In this document: positions 1 to 9,328 of the stretch, piece after piece
Position numbering within the stretch: the stretch's first letter is position 1
How the letters are laid out: each line of letters starts with the position of its first letter
From: Candidatus Izemoplasmatales bacterium
GTDB lineage: Bacteria; Bacillota_I; Bacilli_A; Izemoplasmatales; Hujiaoplasmataceae
DNA: 64,000 bases
Direction: 5' to 3'
Assembly (NCBI GenBank): GCA_028698875.1
Contig: JAQVVR010000002.1
Coordinates: 62,001-126,000 of the forward strand
Translations under genes and position numbers: made by a program
The notes under the pieces: generated by a model
Told to the model about the DNA's origin: nothing
Databases searched by the model: none
Seen by the model: only the letters and a program-made list of their open reading frames with translations

Positions 1-468
1 CCAAAAATCCACCGTGCTTTTCATAAAGTTAATGATGCGGGATTTTATGATTATGTAACAAATCATGTTGACTATCATGATTTAATTATCCATGATGAAA
101 CAAAAATTGATCTTTTATTATCAGGTAAACGAATATCTTATCCGCATTTAGTCTTGGAGTCATCGTTAACGACCCAACTGATTGAATCTTTGCGGACCGA
201 ATACGACTTCATCGTTATCGACTCCCCACCAGTCCTTTCGGTCACAGATTCGGTTATCATTAGCAAACATGTTGATGGAGTAATCTACATCATTGCTTAC
301 AACCGAACCAAGAAAGATGACGCTAAAGAAGGATTAAAGATTTTGCGACAAAATAATGCTTATATTATTGGTGGTGTTTTAGCCAATATTGATTTCCGTA
401 AAAGCAAAGGCTATCACGGATATCAATATCAGTATGCTTATTCTGATGACCATTCGGATACTAAATAG
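1..468 (+). CDS. Capsular/exopolysaccharide BY-kinase (CpsD/Wzc C-terminal type), 5' end outside window
   Basis: The frame is open from base 1, so the gene begins upstream; 155 residues are visible. The sequence YDFIVIDSPPVL is the Walker B-like motif of bacterial tyrosine kinases, and the C-terminus ends in a tyrosine cluster (YHGYQYQYAY) typical of the autophosphorylation tail. BY-kinases work at the membrane with a Wzz/CpsC-type adaptor and control polysaccharide polymerisation and export. The cognate PHP phosphatase gene follows 9 bases downstream, which supports the call. The Walker A region and any adaptor lie outside the window. A TTG at 154 is internal and should not be taken as the start. 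ParA-like ATPases share the fold, but the tyrosine tail and neighbour favour a kinase. Confidence 0.85.
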   Translation, partial: PKIHRAFHKVNDAGFYDYVTNHVDYHDLIIHDETKIDLLLSGKRISYPHLVLESSLTTQLIESLRTEYDFIVIDSPPVLSVTDSVIISKHVDGVIYIIAYNRTKKDDAKEGLKILRQNNAYIIGGVLANIDFRKSKGYHGYQYQYAYSDDHSDTK

Positions 469-477
469 GCATCAATC

Positions 478-1176
478 ATGATTGATATTCATACACATGT
501 ATTGCCTTTTGTCGACGATGGCTCGCCAAATATTGAAGCCTCGTTGAAAATGGTTGAAACAGCGGCTTTGGCTGGCGTCACCGATTTGTTTTTGACACCG
601 CACTATATGAGACTTCGCAATTATCTTTCCAAGTACCAACAAAATAAAGTCATTTTTGACACCTTTGTAACTGAAGTAAAAAAAGCAGGATATCCGATTC
701 GTTTGCATTTGGGAAACGAAATCTATTATACGATAGCTACTGTAAAAGATTTACAGAATCAAATCGTAGTTCCCCTTGGCGACACAAACATTGTATTGTT
801 AGAGTTCGCAATGGGCGAAGTGGAAGAAGAAGATATCGCCGAGGCTATTTACAATATGAAAACCATTGGTTATCAAGCAGTCATTGCCCATCCGGAGCGA
901 TATGACTATGTTAAGTATGCTGATTATAAAACCATTCATGAAATGGGTGGATTGATTCAAATCAATGCGACGGCCATTTTAGGAAAATACGGGTTTTCAG
1001 TTCAAAAAATGGTATTGCGTTTGATTAAAGAAGGCTTGGTTGATTTTGTGGCTTCTGATAGTCATAATTTTCGTTCTTACGGACTTAAAGAAGCGTTCTC
1101 AATGATTGAAAAAAAATTTGGAATTATTGTTGCTCACAAGATTTTTGCTAATGAGTTGGCAATCAATAGGCAATGA
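478..1176 (+). CDS. cpsB: Tyrosine-protein phosphatase, PHP family (CpsB/YwqE type)
   Basis: This 232-residue protein opens with MIDIHTHVLPFVDDGS, the metal-binding HxH motif of the PHP fold. Further ligand motifs are TPHY near residue 42, HPERYDYV near residue 140 and ASDSHN near residue 193. CpsB-type enzymes are manganese-dependent phosphatases that dephosphorylate the tyrosine tail of the partner kinase. The start at 478 lies 9 bases after the kinase stop, so the two are co-transcribed and probably translationally coupled; no strong ribosome binding site is visible. Length is normal for the family (about 230-260). Confidence 0.9.
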   Translation: MIDIHTHVLPFVDDGSPNIEASLKMVETAALAGVTDLFLTPHYMRLRNYLSKYQQNKVIFDTFVTEVKKAGYPIRLHLGNEIYYTIATVKDLQNQIVVPLGDTNIVLLEFAMGEVEEEDIAEAIYNMKTIGYQAVIAHPERYDYVKYADYKTIHEMGGLIQINATAILGKYGFSVQKMVLRLIKEGLVDFVASDSHNFRSYGLKEAFSMIEKKFGIIVAHKIFANELAINRQ

Positions 1177-1488
1177 CAAACAACAACCGACAAAAACGTT
1201 TTTTGACATTGGTGTTATATGATTGCTATCACTTTTTTAATATCATGGGTTAACATCACATAATAACCACAAATGTCAAATATAATGATGCTATAAGTCC
1301 AAAGTTTTCAGTGACCTCACTTCTCCCCCTATATCTGATCTTTCTGTGCTTTGGATTATTTCTGGATTAGTATGGATTGACGTTTGTTGATCCATACCGA
1401 TCTGGGAAGCAGCGCGCCAGTATAAAAATATAATGTTTACATTCAGACTTTTACAAGTCTTTTATTTTAAAGGAAGTGTGATGGAATT
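1177..1488 (+). promoter_or_regulatory. 312-base leader of the two-component operon: tandem repeats, stem-loop and attenuator-like hairpin
   Basis: No credible coding sequence is present. Three near-identical heptamers, TGGATTA (1352-1358), TGGATTA (1363-1369) and TGGATTG (1373-1379), are spaced 11 and 10 bases apart. An 8-bp inverted repeat, GTATGGAT (1370-1377) with ATCCATAC (1390-1397), overlaps the third copy. A TATAAT hexamer sits at 1429-1434 without a clear -35. Near the gene, AGACTT (1445-1450) pairs with AAGTCT (1455-1460) and is followed by TTTATTTT, a weak terminator or attenuator only about 20 bases before the ATG. The repeats resemble a binding array for an OmpR-type regulator, which is what the next gene encodes. 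Confidence 0.45.
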
Positions 1489-2178
1489 ATGAGAAATATT
1501 AATGTTTTAGTTGCGGATGATGAATTTCGAATTCGAAAATTGTTAGCCGAATTTCTGCTTCGTGAAGGATATAAAGTAATTGAAGCAGAAGACGGCGAGA
1601 AAGCAATTGATCTTCTGTTTGAGTCCAAAACTAAGATCGATATGGTTATCTTGGATGTGATGATGCCAAAATATGACGGTTGGTTTGTTTTGGAACGAAT
1701 TAGGGAGTTTTCAACCGTTCCTGTAATCATGCTAACCGCAAGAAGCGACGAATACGACCAATTAAAAGGGTTCAAACTGGGAGCGGATGACTATGTTACA
1801 AAACCATTTTCTCCTTCGGTTTTAATGGCTCGAATTAACAAGATTATCAAGCGTGATAAAGTTGACATTGAAGAAATGCTTTTTGGAACGATAAAGATGT
1901 CGCTTTTATCCCGCGAAGTATTTGTTAATGGAAAACGAGTTGATCTAACTCCCAAAGAATTCGAATTGCTAAAGTATTTCATTGATAATAAAGGTATTGC
2001 TTTATCTCGAGACAAAATTTTGAATGCGGTCTGGAATTATGATTATTTTGGCGATTTACGGACCGTTGATACGCATATCAAACAGCTACGCTCTAAATTA
2101 GGAGAAGCGGCAACTTATATCTCAACGGTTAGAAGCATTGGCTACCGCTTGGATATCGAAAATGACAACCTCGATTAA
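1489..2178 (+). CDS. Response regulator, OmpR/PhoB family
   Basis: This 229-residue protein has an N-terminal receiver domain with acidic pair D10-D11, phosphoacceptor Asp56 (VILDVMMP) and conserved Lys105 (DDYVTKPF). A C-terminal winged helix (about residues 130-225) carries LTPKEFELLKYF and TVDTHIKQLRSKLG. The ribosome binding site AAAGGAAG lies upstream of ATG 1489. It is phosphorylated by the membrane kinase encoded immediately downstream, whose start overlaps its end by 17 bases. Targets are unknown; the direct repeats in its own leader suggest autoregulation (inference). Confidence 0.95.
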   Translation: MRNINVLVADDEFRIRKLLAEFLLREGYKVIEAEDGEKAIDLLFESKTKIDMVILDVMMPKYDGWFVLERIREFSTVPVIMLTARSDEYDQLKGFKLGADDYVTKPFSPSVLMARINKIIKRDKVDIEEMLFGTIKMSLLSREVFVNGKRVDLTPKEFELLKYFIDNKGIALSRDKILNAVWNYDYFGDLRTVDTHIKQLRSKLGEAATYISTVRSIGYRLDIENDNLD

Positions 2179-3712
2179 AAGTCGGTTATTTCTTATTACC
2201 TATGGGATTATTTTATTGTTTATCGCTGGGCTGATTGTTTTAAATAATACCTATTTGGAAGCTTTTTACACTGAATCACGGGAAAACGATTTGACATCAG
2301 CTTTCGCTGAGGTATCCAGTCTTAATCCATTAACAGATGATGATGCTTTTGAGGAAATCGAAAACCGCTATAATCTCAATCTGCTTATTTTGAAGCAGAA
2401 TGTGGCGGTGGAACCACCAATTATACCAGGCGATTATCCAACACGCGTAGCGGATGCCGTTTACGGCAATGAGTTTATGATTCAAGGTGAGCTCTTGTTG
2501 GAAATTTATAATACCGTTGAAGAAATTGCGACCAGCGGAACATCAACACAAGATATTCGGATAATTGAAGTAATGCATGATGAAACATACATCGCCTACA
2601 TTGACCAGATTAATCCAGGACTTGGACCTTCCGGAGATGACCGGACGATGGTAGCTTTGTGTGTGGCTCAACTTCAAGATGATGATTTATATTTGTACTA
2701 TGTGTTAACTGTCACGATTCAATCAATTGCTGGCAGTATTGAGATTTTCAATCAGTTTACCATTATTATCGGTATTATTTTTATGGTTTTAGCTGGTCTA
2801 GGAACTTTTTTCTATAGCAACAAGTTTACCCGACCTATATTAGAAATGACCGAAGTCACACAAGACCTTGCCAATCTCAATTTTGACAAACGCGTGAAGA
2901 TAAAATCTTCTGATGAACTTGGAGTGTTGGGCGATTCAATCAACCGGATGAGCAATCAATTAGAAGTATCAATAAAAGATTTACAAGCGGCCAACGACCG
3001 ACTTGCAGCAGACATCCAATTGAAAACCAACATTGACATGATGCGTAAAGAATTCATTGCCAACGCTTCCCATGAACTAAAAACGCCGATTTCTCTCATT
3101 ATCGGTTATTCCGAAGCATTACGATTGCCAGACTTATCAAAAAATGATACAAACGAGTATTTAAATATCATTGATGATGAGGCAAACAAGATGAATAAAT
3201 TAGTTATGAACTTGTTAAAAATAAGTCAATTAGAATCGGGGTTTCATGAACTACTGATTTCTAATTTCTCGGTGAAAGATTTAGTTGATGAAACGGTTAA
3301 ATTATTTTCTTTCAAAATGACAGAAAAAAATGTCAATCTTACAGTTGAAGTAGATGACCAGTTCATTGATTCTGACTATGATTCTTTACAAACCGTACTA
3401 AATAACTTTCTGTCTAATGCAATCAATCATATTGACGGTGACAGAGTTATCAGTGTTCAAAGTGAATTTCTTGAAGAAGGAGCTATTCGAATAAAAGTAA
3501 CAAATACGGGGAAGCCCATTCCTGATGAGAGTCTAAGCCGAATTTGGGAAAGTTTTTATAAGGTTGATAAAGCACGAACTCGTGAATACGGCGGACAAGG
3601 ATTAGGATTATCGATTGTCAAGATTACGTTAGAAAATTTAGGATATAAATATGGTGTTACTAATCTGGAAAATGCGGTATTATTTTACTTTGATATTCCT
3701 TTAAATAAATAA
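2162..3712 (+). CDS. Membrane sensor histidine kinase (HAMP, HisKA, HATPase)
   Basis: I chose ATG 2162 (516 residues), giving an N-terminus MTTSIKSRLF directly before the first membrane segment (about residues 8-28); an upstream in-frame ATG at 2138 would overlap the regulator gene further. An acidic extracellular sensor domain spans about residues 30-195, followed by a second membrane segment (about 200-220) and a HAMP linker starting at FTRPI. The phosphoacceptor is His304 in ASHELKTP. The ATPase domain shows the N box (NNFLSNAINH) and GGQGLGLSIVK. The G1 region reads NTGKPIPDES instead of DxGxG, a variant common in Bacillota kinases. It partners the preceding regulator; its signal is unknown. 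Confidence 0.93.
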   Translation: MTTSIKSRLFLITYGIILLFIAGLIVLNNTYLEAFYTESRENDLTSAFAEVSSLNPLTDDDAFEEIENRYNLNLLILKQNVAVEPPIIPGDYPTRVADAVYGNEFMIQGELLLEIYNTVEEIATSGTSTQDIRIIEVMHDETYIAYIDQINPGLGPSGDDRTMVALCVAQLQDDDLYLYYVLTVTIQSIAGSIEIFNQFTIIIGIIFMVLAGLGTFFYSNKFTRPILEMTEVTQDLANLNFDKRVKIKSSDELGVLGDSINRMSNQLEVSIKDLQAANDRLAADIQLKTNIDMMRKEFIANASHELKTPISLIIGYSEALRLPDLSKNDTNEYLNIIDDEANKMNKLVMNLLKISQLESGFHELLISNFSVKDLVDETVKLFSFKMTEKNVNLTVEVDDQFIDSDYDSLQTVLNNFLSNAINHIDGDRVISVQSEFLEEGAIRIKVTNTGKPIPDESLSRIWESFYKVDKARTREYGGQGLGLSIVKITLENLGYKYGVTNLENAVLFYFDIPLNK

Positions 3713-3744
3713 ACAAACCAGGACAAATTACTGGTTTGTTTTTT
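3712..3744 (+). terminator. Rho-independent terminator of the two-component operon
   Basis: ACAAACCAG (3713-3721) pairs with CTGGTTTGT (3731-3739), with a 9-base loop and a following T run. It lies directly after the kinase stop codon. Confidence 0.9.
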
Positions 3745-3803
3745 CCCAATCCCAACAAACAAATATTCGTATCAGTAAATCTATTTTATGTTGGCTTCGC
3801 ATA

Positions 3804-3832
3804 TTGATATTGCGACATTTTCGTGTTAAAAT
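3804..3832 (+). promoter_or_regulatory. Sigma-A promoter for the nucleotide-sugar dehydratase gene
   Basis: A TTGATA -35 box (3804-3809) and TAAAAT -10 box (3827-3832) are separated by 17 bases, with a TG extension at 3824-3825. Together with the upstream terminator this makes the next gene its own transcription unit. Confidence 0.75.
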
Positions 3833-3870
3833 TATTTAACCAAATATGATTTCGGCTGGGAGGTCTTGGT

Positions 3871-5745
3871 GTGAAAAATCATAATAGCGAGATAACGGGC
3901 GATAACATGAAAAGAATCCGTGTTGTTCAATATATGTTTCTTGATGCTCTCTGTATAGCTCTGACTTATATATTCGCCTTTATATCGCTTGCGACTCCAG
4001 CTTCGGATCGCTTTACGATGAATGATTTTTGGCAAGCGGTTATAATATTGCCGTTTGCAATTGTATTTAAGATTATTGTTTTCTATTTTATGAAACTTTA
4101 TCGAATGGTGCTTGATAATGTTGGCTTCGATGAAATATTCCGTATTTTTGTCGCGGTTATTTTAACCAACATTACAATCGCCGTTTTCTTTTTGGCCATT
4201 CCCAATTTTCAATTCATTCCCGAACTTGTACTATTGTTCACCTCAGTTCTAGAGGCCGTCTTGCTTATATTTACGCGGATGTTCAAACGAATTCTAAAGT
4301 ATCTTACTTTCAGGAAAAATGGTCGACCAGGAAAAAGGACATTGCTGATTGGGGCAGGAGCTGGCGGAAAGCTAGTTTATGATGAAATTCGAAACAACAT
4401 GGAACTCTTGCTAAACCCCGTTGCTTTTGTCGACGATGATACCATGAAAATCGGGAAGATTATGTCCGGATTGCCCATCTATGGGCCAATCTCGGAAACA
4501 CCAAGACTTATTGATGAGTTAAAAATTGAAGAAGTCATTATTGCCATTGCTAATATTGATGGCAAACGGTTTCAGGAGATTATTCAAATTGTAACCGAGC
4601 GACCAGTAAAAATTAAACGTTTGCCAAAATTTAAAGAACTGAAAAAAGATGCCCCTAAAACCCTTTTGGAGGTTAATGTTGAGGATTTACTTTCGCGTGA
4701 TATTGTTGAACTTGATGGTGCTGGCGTAACGGAATTTATTTCGGGAAAGCGAGTTTTGATAACGGGAGCCGGCGGATCAATTGGATCAGAATTAGTTCGG
4801 CAAATTATTGCCAAACAACCACTCGAATTGATGCTAATTGATATCTACGAAAATGGAATTTATGATTTACAAATGGAATTAAATCACAAATTTCAAGACG
4901 ATCCCAACCAGGTTTGCCGCAAGATATTGATTGGATCTGTGTATAATTGCGAACGGATGAATAATATTTTTGCGGATTTCAAACCCGAATTGGTTTTCCA
5001 TGCCGCAGCATATAAACATGTCCCTTTGATGGAGGACTCCGCCGTTGAAGCAGTAAGGACTAATGTAATAGGAACTTATAACATTGCGAAACTATGTAAT
5101 GAATATCATGTCCAAAAAATGGTTTTGGTATCAAGTGACAAGGCGGTTCGTCCCACTAGTGTTATGGGAGCCACAAAACGTTTTGCAGAGATGATCATAC
5201 AACACTTCAACGGCATTTCGGAAACAAATTACTCGGCTGTTCGGTTTGGCAATGTGTTAGGATCAAATGGCTCTGTCATTCCTTTATTTAAAAAGCAAAT
5301 TGAGAAAGGTGGGCCGCTTACCGTAACAGATCGAAGAATTATTCGTTATTTTATGACAATTCCGGAGGCCGTCAGTTTAATTTTACAATCGGCAACATTT
5401 GCCAAGGGTGGAGAAATCTTTATTCTTGACATGGGAGAGCCGGTCAAAATTATTGATATGGCCGAAAAAATGATTATGTTAGCTGGATTACGACCATACA
5501 TCGATATTGATATTAAATTTACGGGGCTGCGTCCGGGAGAAAAACTATTTGAAGAGTTATTGGTTGATAAAACCAGTAATCATATTAAAACTGAAAACAA
5601 AAAAATCTTTATCGAAAATCTACTTGCGGTTGAAGAAATCGATAAAGACATTGATTATATAAAACAAGCTTTTGAGAGTTTGAACAATGCCGAAATTAAA
5701 GAAATGGTTGGGAAGTTCGTTTCCACTTACTCCAGTAAAAATTAA
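3871..5745 (+). CDS. Membrane-anchored nucleoside-diphosphate-sugar 4,6-dehydratase (CapD/WbpM family)
   Basis: The 624-residue protein starts at GTG 3871, supported by GGGAGG at 3858-3863. Four hydrophobic segments occupy roughly residues 15-150. A first nucleotide-binding region follows (LLIGAGAGG, about residue 155), then the catalytic extended-SDR domain with ITGAGGSIGSELV (about residue 297). The active-site region SSDKAVRPTSVMGATKR has the MxxxK form typical of WbpM/CapD proteins in place of YxxxK. These enzymes convert UDP-GlcNAc-type sugars to 4-keto-6-deoxy intermediates for capsule or glycan synthesis. It fits the polysaccharide kinase/phosphatase at the window start, although it is a separate unit. 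Confidence 0.9.
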   Translation: MKNHNSEITGDNMKRIRVVQYMFLDALCIALTYIFAFISLATPASDRFTMNDFWQAVIILPFAIVFKIIVFYFMKLYRMVLDNVGFDEIFRIFVAVILTNITIAVFFLAIPNFQFIPELVLLFTSVLEAVLLIFTRMFKRILKYLTFRKNGRPGKRTLLIGAGAGGKLVYDEIRNNMELLLNPVAFVDDDTMKIGKIMSGLPIYGPISETPRLIDELKIEEVIIAIANIDGKRFQEIIQIVTERPVKIKRLPKFKELKKDAPKTLLEVNVEDLLSRDIVELDGAGVTEFISGKRVLITGAGGSIGSELVRQIIAKQPLELMLIDIYENGIYDLQMELNHKFQDDPNQVCRKILIGSVYNCERMNNIFADFKPELVFHAAAYKHVPLMEDSAVEAVRTNVIGTYNIAKLCNEYHVQKMVLVSSDKAVRPTSVMGATKRFAEMIIQHFNGISETNYSAVRFGNVLGSNGSVIPLFKKQIEKGGPLTVTDRRIIRYFMTIPEAVSLILQSATFAKGGEIFILDMGEPVKIIDMAEKMIMLAGLRPYIDIDIKFTGLRPGEKLFEELLVDKTSNHIKTENKKIFIENLLAVEEIDKDIDYIKQAFESLNNAEIKEMVGKFVSTYSSKN

Positions 5746-5770
5746 GCATGTCAAGCGACATGCTTTTTTA
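5745..5770 (+). terminator. Rho-independent terminator
   Basis: AGCATGTC (5745-5752) pairs with GACATGCT (5757-5764), with a 4-base loop and a run of T residues. It overlaps the dehydratase stop codon. Confidence 0.9.
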
Positions 5771-5780
5771 ATGTAATATG

Positions 5781-5789
5781 TGTTATAAT
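5781..5789 (+). promoter_or_regulatory. Extended -10 promoter element
   Basis: TGTTATAAT precedes the methyltransferase gene; no good -35 is visible because that position falls inside the upstream terminator. The predicted transcript start near 5796 favours translation from ATG 5806 rather than 5794. Confidence 0.6.
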
Positions 5790-5805
5790 TATTATGGTGA
5801 TAACA

Positions 5806-7179
5806 ATGGATAGTATACAAAACGTCGCTTTAGGCGACAAGATTACAATTGATATCCGTAAGCAGGGTATTAATGGCGAAGGCATCGGTTATTACCATAA
5901 ATTGGCAATATTTGTGCCCGGAGCTATCGAAAAGGAGACCGTTATTGCGGAAATCATCGATATCAAGCCTGGATATGCTTTGGCTAAAATCGATGCTTTT
6001 TTACGACAATCTAATCGTCGTATCGAACCAAAATGTCCATATTATGAGAACTGTGGTGGTTGTCAATTACAACATATTGATTATTTGGAACAACTGAAAA
6101 TCAAAAAGAGCATTTTAATGCAATCTTTACGAAGATATACAGAAGTAAATGTCGAAACATTAGATATCCGCAAAACAGCGGGTATGAAAGCGAATTTTGG
6201 CTACCGTAACAAATCACAAATGCCATTTAAAAACACCAATTTAGGTTTGGAACTTGGTTTATACGAAGCCAATTCAAACCGGTTCGTGACAATTGATTCT
6301 TGCTTAGTACAAGACCCAATCATCAATCAGACCAATCGTGCTGTTTTAAAAATTCTTATCAAACACAAAATGATGGCTTTTGATCAAATGAATCCCGAAG
6401 GTATTCTTTTAAATTTAGTTACCAGGCATGTGAAATCCACGGATGAGGTACAAATAACCATTATTATTTCGCTTTTCAAGCCGATATTAAATGACATCGC
6501 TAAGGAGATTATAGCTACGATTCCGAATGTCAAAGGGGTGTTTTATTCGGTTAATAAACAGCATAATACACTGATGTTTGGCAAAACGACGGAACTGATA
6601 ATCGGATCGAAGTACATTTCTGAAAAGATTAATGACTTAACAATCAAACTTAGTCCTGAAGCTTTTCATCAGTTAAATACTGAGCAAATGAATGTCCTGT
6701 ATGCCGAAATCATTAGGGCCTGTGATTTAACTGGCAAGGAGATTGTTGTCGATGCGTTTTGCGGGGTTGGGATTGCATCTTTGCAAATGGCAAAAAAGGC
6801 TAAAATGGTGTATGGTATTGATTACGCGATTACCTCAATCAAGGACGCAAGTGCTAATGCGAGTGCGAACAAAATTAAAAATTGTATTTTTGTAGCTGAT
6901 CGGGTGGAAAAAAGTTTGCCAGAACTTTTACAGAAAAAGATTAAACCCGATGTCATTGTTTTCGATCCGCCAAGAAGCGGACTCGATGATTCAGTGATTG
7001 ATGAAGTGCGACTTGCCAAAATATCCCGAATTGTGTATGTGTCTTGTAATCCGTCAACTCTAGCAAAGAATTTGGCAAAATTATTGGATAGTTACACGAT
7101 TGAGTATATTCAACCTATCGATATGTTTCCACACACTGCTAGTGTTGAAAGTATTACCCTTTTAAAGCTTAAAAATTAA
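5806..7179 (+). CDS. 23S rRNA (uracil-C5)-methyltransferase, RlmD/RlmCD type
   Basis: This 457-residue SAM-dependent enzyme makes 5-methyluridine in 23S rRNA. It has an N-terminal TRAM-like domain (residues 1-60), an iron-sulfur cluster motif (CPYYENCGGCQ), a methyltransferase motif I (VVDAFCGVGIA), VFDPPRSGL and the catalytic Cys in YVSCNPSTLA. I chose ATG 5806 because GGTGAT lies 4 bases before it and the -10 element sits too close to the alternative ATG 5794. A second paralogue is encoded at 54568-55896, so the two may divide the U747 and U1939 targets or one may act on another RNA. Confidence 0.9.
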   Translation: MDSIQNVALGDKITIDIRKQGINGEGIGYYHKLAIFVPGAIEKETVIAEIIDIKPGYALAKIDAFLRQSNRRIEPKCPYYENCGGCQLQHIDYLEQLKIKKSILMQSLRRYTEVNVETLDIRKTAGMKANFGYRNKSQMPFKNTNLGLELGLYEANSNRFVTIDSCLVQDPIINQTNRAVLKILIKHKMMAFDQMNPEGILLNLVTRHVKSTDEVQITIIISLFKPILNDIAKEIIATIPNVKGVFYSVNKQHNTLMFGKTTELIIGSKYISEKINDLTIKLSPEAFHQLNTEQMNVLYAEIIRACDLTGKEIVVDAFCGVGIASLQMAKKAKMVYGIDYAITSIKDASANASANKIKNCIFVADRVEKSLPELLQKKIKPDVIVFDPPRSGLDDSVIDEVRLAKISRIVYVSCNPSTLAKNLAKLLDSYTIEYIQPIDMFPHTASVESITLLKLKN

Positions 7180-7200
7180 TGACATCATAAGGAGAACATC

Positions 7201-8868
7201 ATGAGATCTGACTTAGATATTGCGCAAAACGCGAAAATGAAAAGTATTATTACCATTGGCCAACAAATTGGTTTAAATCCCGAAGATTTAGAATTGTATG
7301 GCAACTATAAAGCCAAAATCAAAATGACGGCGGTAAAAAGTGACCGTTTCCACAAACAAGGAAAGGTTATTTTAGTGACCGCTATTACGCCAACATCAGC
7401 AGGAGAAGGCAAAACCACAACTACTATTGGATTGGGTGATGCCATCCGTAAACTTGGCTTTAGTTCAATGATTTGCTTGCGTGAACCATCACTAGGACCA
7501 GTTATGGGTATCAAAGGTGGCGCAGCCGGAGGGGGATTTGCCCAAGTTGTACCCATGGAGGATATTAATTTACATTTCACTGGTGATATTCATGCCGTTG
7601 GATCAGCAAATAATCTTATTAGTGCTGTTATTGATAATCATCTTTTTCAGGGAAATTCTCTCCGAATTGATCCTAACCGAGTGGTTTGGAAACGATGTAT
7701 GGATATGAATGACCGTGCTCTGCGCAAAATTGAGGTCGGATTATCAAGCGCCAAAGAAGTTAGCCGTTTTGATGGTTTTGACATCACGGTTGCCAGCGAA
7801 ATTATGGCAGTACTCTGTTTATCAAAAGATCTCGACGATTTGAAGAACCGGGTTGAAAAAGTGATTGTTGCATATAATGTTGATAACCAACCGGTTACGG
7901 CAGGTGACTTAAAAGTCGCTGGAGCAGTAACAATGCTTTTAAAAGATGCTATTCAACCTAATTTAGTGCAAACGCTAGAAAACACTCCAGTTCTAATACA
8001 TGGCGGACCGTTTGCGAATATCGCTCACGGATGTAATTCCGTGATAGCGACATCTTTTGCACGTCGACTCGCAGATTATGTGATTACCGAAGCGGGATTC
8101 GGAGCTGATTTAGGTATGGAGAAATTTATTGATATTAAATCTCGGGTTTTAGGAACGATGCCAGCGGCGGTGGTTCTTGTGGTCAGTATCCGAGCGTTAA
8201 AATTACATGGTGGCATGTCAAAAGATCAAATTAAGAATGAAGATCTCATTCGTTTACAAAATGGGTTGGGTAATTTAGAAAAGCACATCGAGAATATCCA
8301 GTTATTTAACTTGCCATTTGTGCTGGCATTAAACAAATTTGGTAGCGACACCGAAAACGAAGTCAAATTACTTACCGACTGGGCAAAGGCACACGCCATT
8401 CCTTTAGAAGTCTCAGATGTATTTATGTCCGGAAGTATCGGTGGCATGAAATTAGCTGCATCAATTCTCAATTTAACGCAAACCGAAAATCATTTTGAAA
8501 GGAAACCGTTATATAAACTAGAAGAAGATATTAAAACAAAAGTCGAGCGAATTGCCACAAAAATCTATGGAGCGGAAGCAGTTATTTACTCTGATATTGC
8601 TGAGCAACAGATTATTCAATATAGGCAACTTGGTTGGGATAAACTAGCAATCTGTATGGCCAAAACGCCTTTATCACTGACTGACAATCCGAAAATATTG
8701 GGGCGTCCCCGCGACTTCACAATTACCATTCGAGAATTCAAACCTTCGATTGGCGCTGGGTTTCTCGTGGCCATGACCGGCGAAGTTATGACCATGCCGG
8801 GTTTACCGAAAATCGGAGCATATGAAAACATGAACGTCATCGACGATGAAATCGTCGGTTTGTTCTAA
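7201..8868 (+). CDS. fhs: Formate--tetrahydrofolate ligase
   Basis: The 555-residue length is normal for this family. The ATP-binding loop TPTSAGEGKTTTTIGLGD lies at about residues 62-79, and family motifs LREPSLGPVMGIKGGAAGG and ALNKFGSDTENE follow. The enzyme makes 10-formyl-THF from formate, THF and ATP; in amino-acid fermenters it can run in reverse to make ATP. It matters here because histidine degradation at 42.7-49.2 kb delivers one-carbon units to THF. It follows the methyltransferase gene by 21 bases with ribosome binding site AAGGAG and is probably co-transcribed. Confidence 0.97.
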   Translation: MRSDLDIAQNAKMKSIITIGQQIGLNPEDLELYGNYKAKIKMTAVKSDRFHKQGKVILVTAITPTSAGEGKTTTTIGLGDAIRKLGFSSMICLREPSLGPVMGIKGGAAGGGFAQVVPMEDINLHFTGDIHAVGSANNLISAVIDNHLFQGNSLRIDPNRVVWKRCMDMNDRALRKIEVGLSSAKEVSRFDGFDITVASEIMAVLCLSKDLDDLKNRVEKVIVAYNVDNQPVTAGDLKVAGAVTMLLKDAIQPNLVQTLENTPVLIHGGPFANIAHGCNSVIATSFARRLADYVITEAGFGADLGMEKFIDIKSRVLGTMPAAVVLVVSIRALKLHGGMSKDQIKNEDLIRLQNGLGNLEKHIENIQLFNLPFVLALNKFGSDTENEVKLLTDWAKAHAIPLEVSDVFMSGSIGGMKLAASILNLTQTENHFERKPLYKLEEDIKTKVERIATKIYGAEAVIYSDIAEQQIIQYRQLGWDKLAICMAKTPLSLTDNPKILGRPRDFTITIREFKPSIGAGFLVAMTGEVMTMPGLPKIGAYENMNVIDDEIVGLF

Positions 8869-8897
8869 ACTATATTTAAAAAAAATGGGGTGTCATT

Positions 8898-9320
8898 ATG
8901 AGTGATGTTAAGGATTTTGCCAACAAGCTGAAGAAACTGGGCATTAAAGCGGTTAAAATCGTTGAAAAGGGATATGAGTCAGCGAAGACGAGCATTGAAA
9001 ACACGGTTTTAGAAGACAATCTCAGACGTCGGTTTAACCAAGAAAATCCATACAAATTTTCCATTAGAGATGCAAAAAATCAGTCAACCTTACTGACTAA
9101 CTTATTCGTTAGAAACGCAAAGCGCTATGAAGAAGACGATCTGTTTGTTTTTTCCGGTTCGGTATTTGATAATGGGTTTTTAATTGATGGCATCATAAAA
9201 GATCTTTCTGATAATGCTGAATACCAAATCAAAGAAATCCAACAGGTTCTCGTTCCAGTCGACTTCAACGATAAATCCTATGAAATCATCGGAACCGCAG
9301 TAAAATGCAAAGCGCTTTAG
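8898..9320 (+). CDS. Hypothetical protein, 140 residues
   Basis: I do not recognise the family. The N-terminal 45 residues are lysine-rich and helical in appearance (NKLKKLGIKAVKIVEKGY), followed by a mixed region with FVFSGSVFDNGF and a C-terminal section that looks beta-rich. There is no signal peptide or membrane segment. The start at 8898 follows a GGGGTG ribosome binding site. It sits 29 bases after fhs, and the HD-domain gene begins 8 bases after its stop, so all three probably share a transcript. Its role is unknown. Confidence 0.75.
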   Translation: MSDVKDFANKLKKLGIKAVKIVEKGYESAKTSIENTVLEDNLRRRFNQENPYKFSIRDAKNQSTLLTNLFVRNAKRYEEDDLFVFSGSVFDNGFLIDGIIKDLSDNAEYQIKEIQQVLVPVDFNDKSYEIIGTAVKCKAL

Positions 9321-9328
9321 GAACAACC

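Noticed and set aside
1388-1413. Resemblance of the sequence around CCATACCGATCTGGGAAG to the conserved loop of 5S rRNA
   Set aside because: The flanks do not supply the 5S helices, the expected downstream arms are missing, and the left part is explained by an inverted repeat in the leader.
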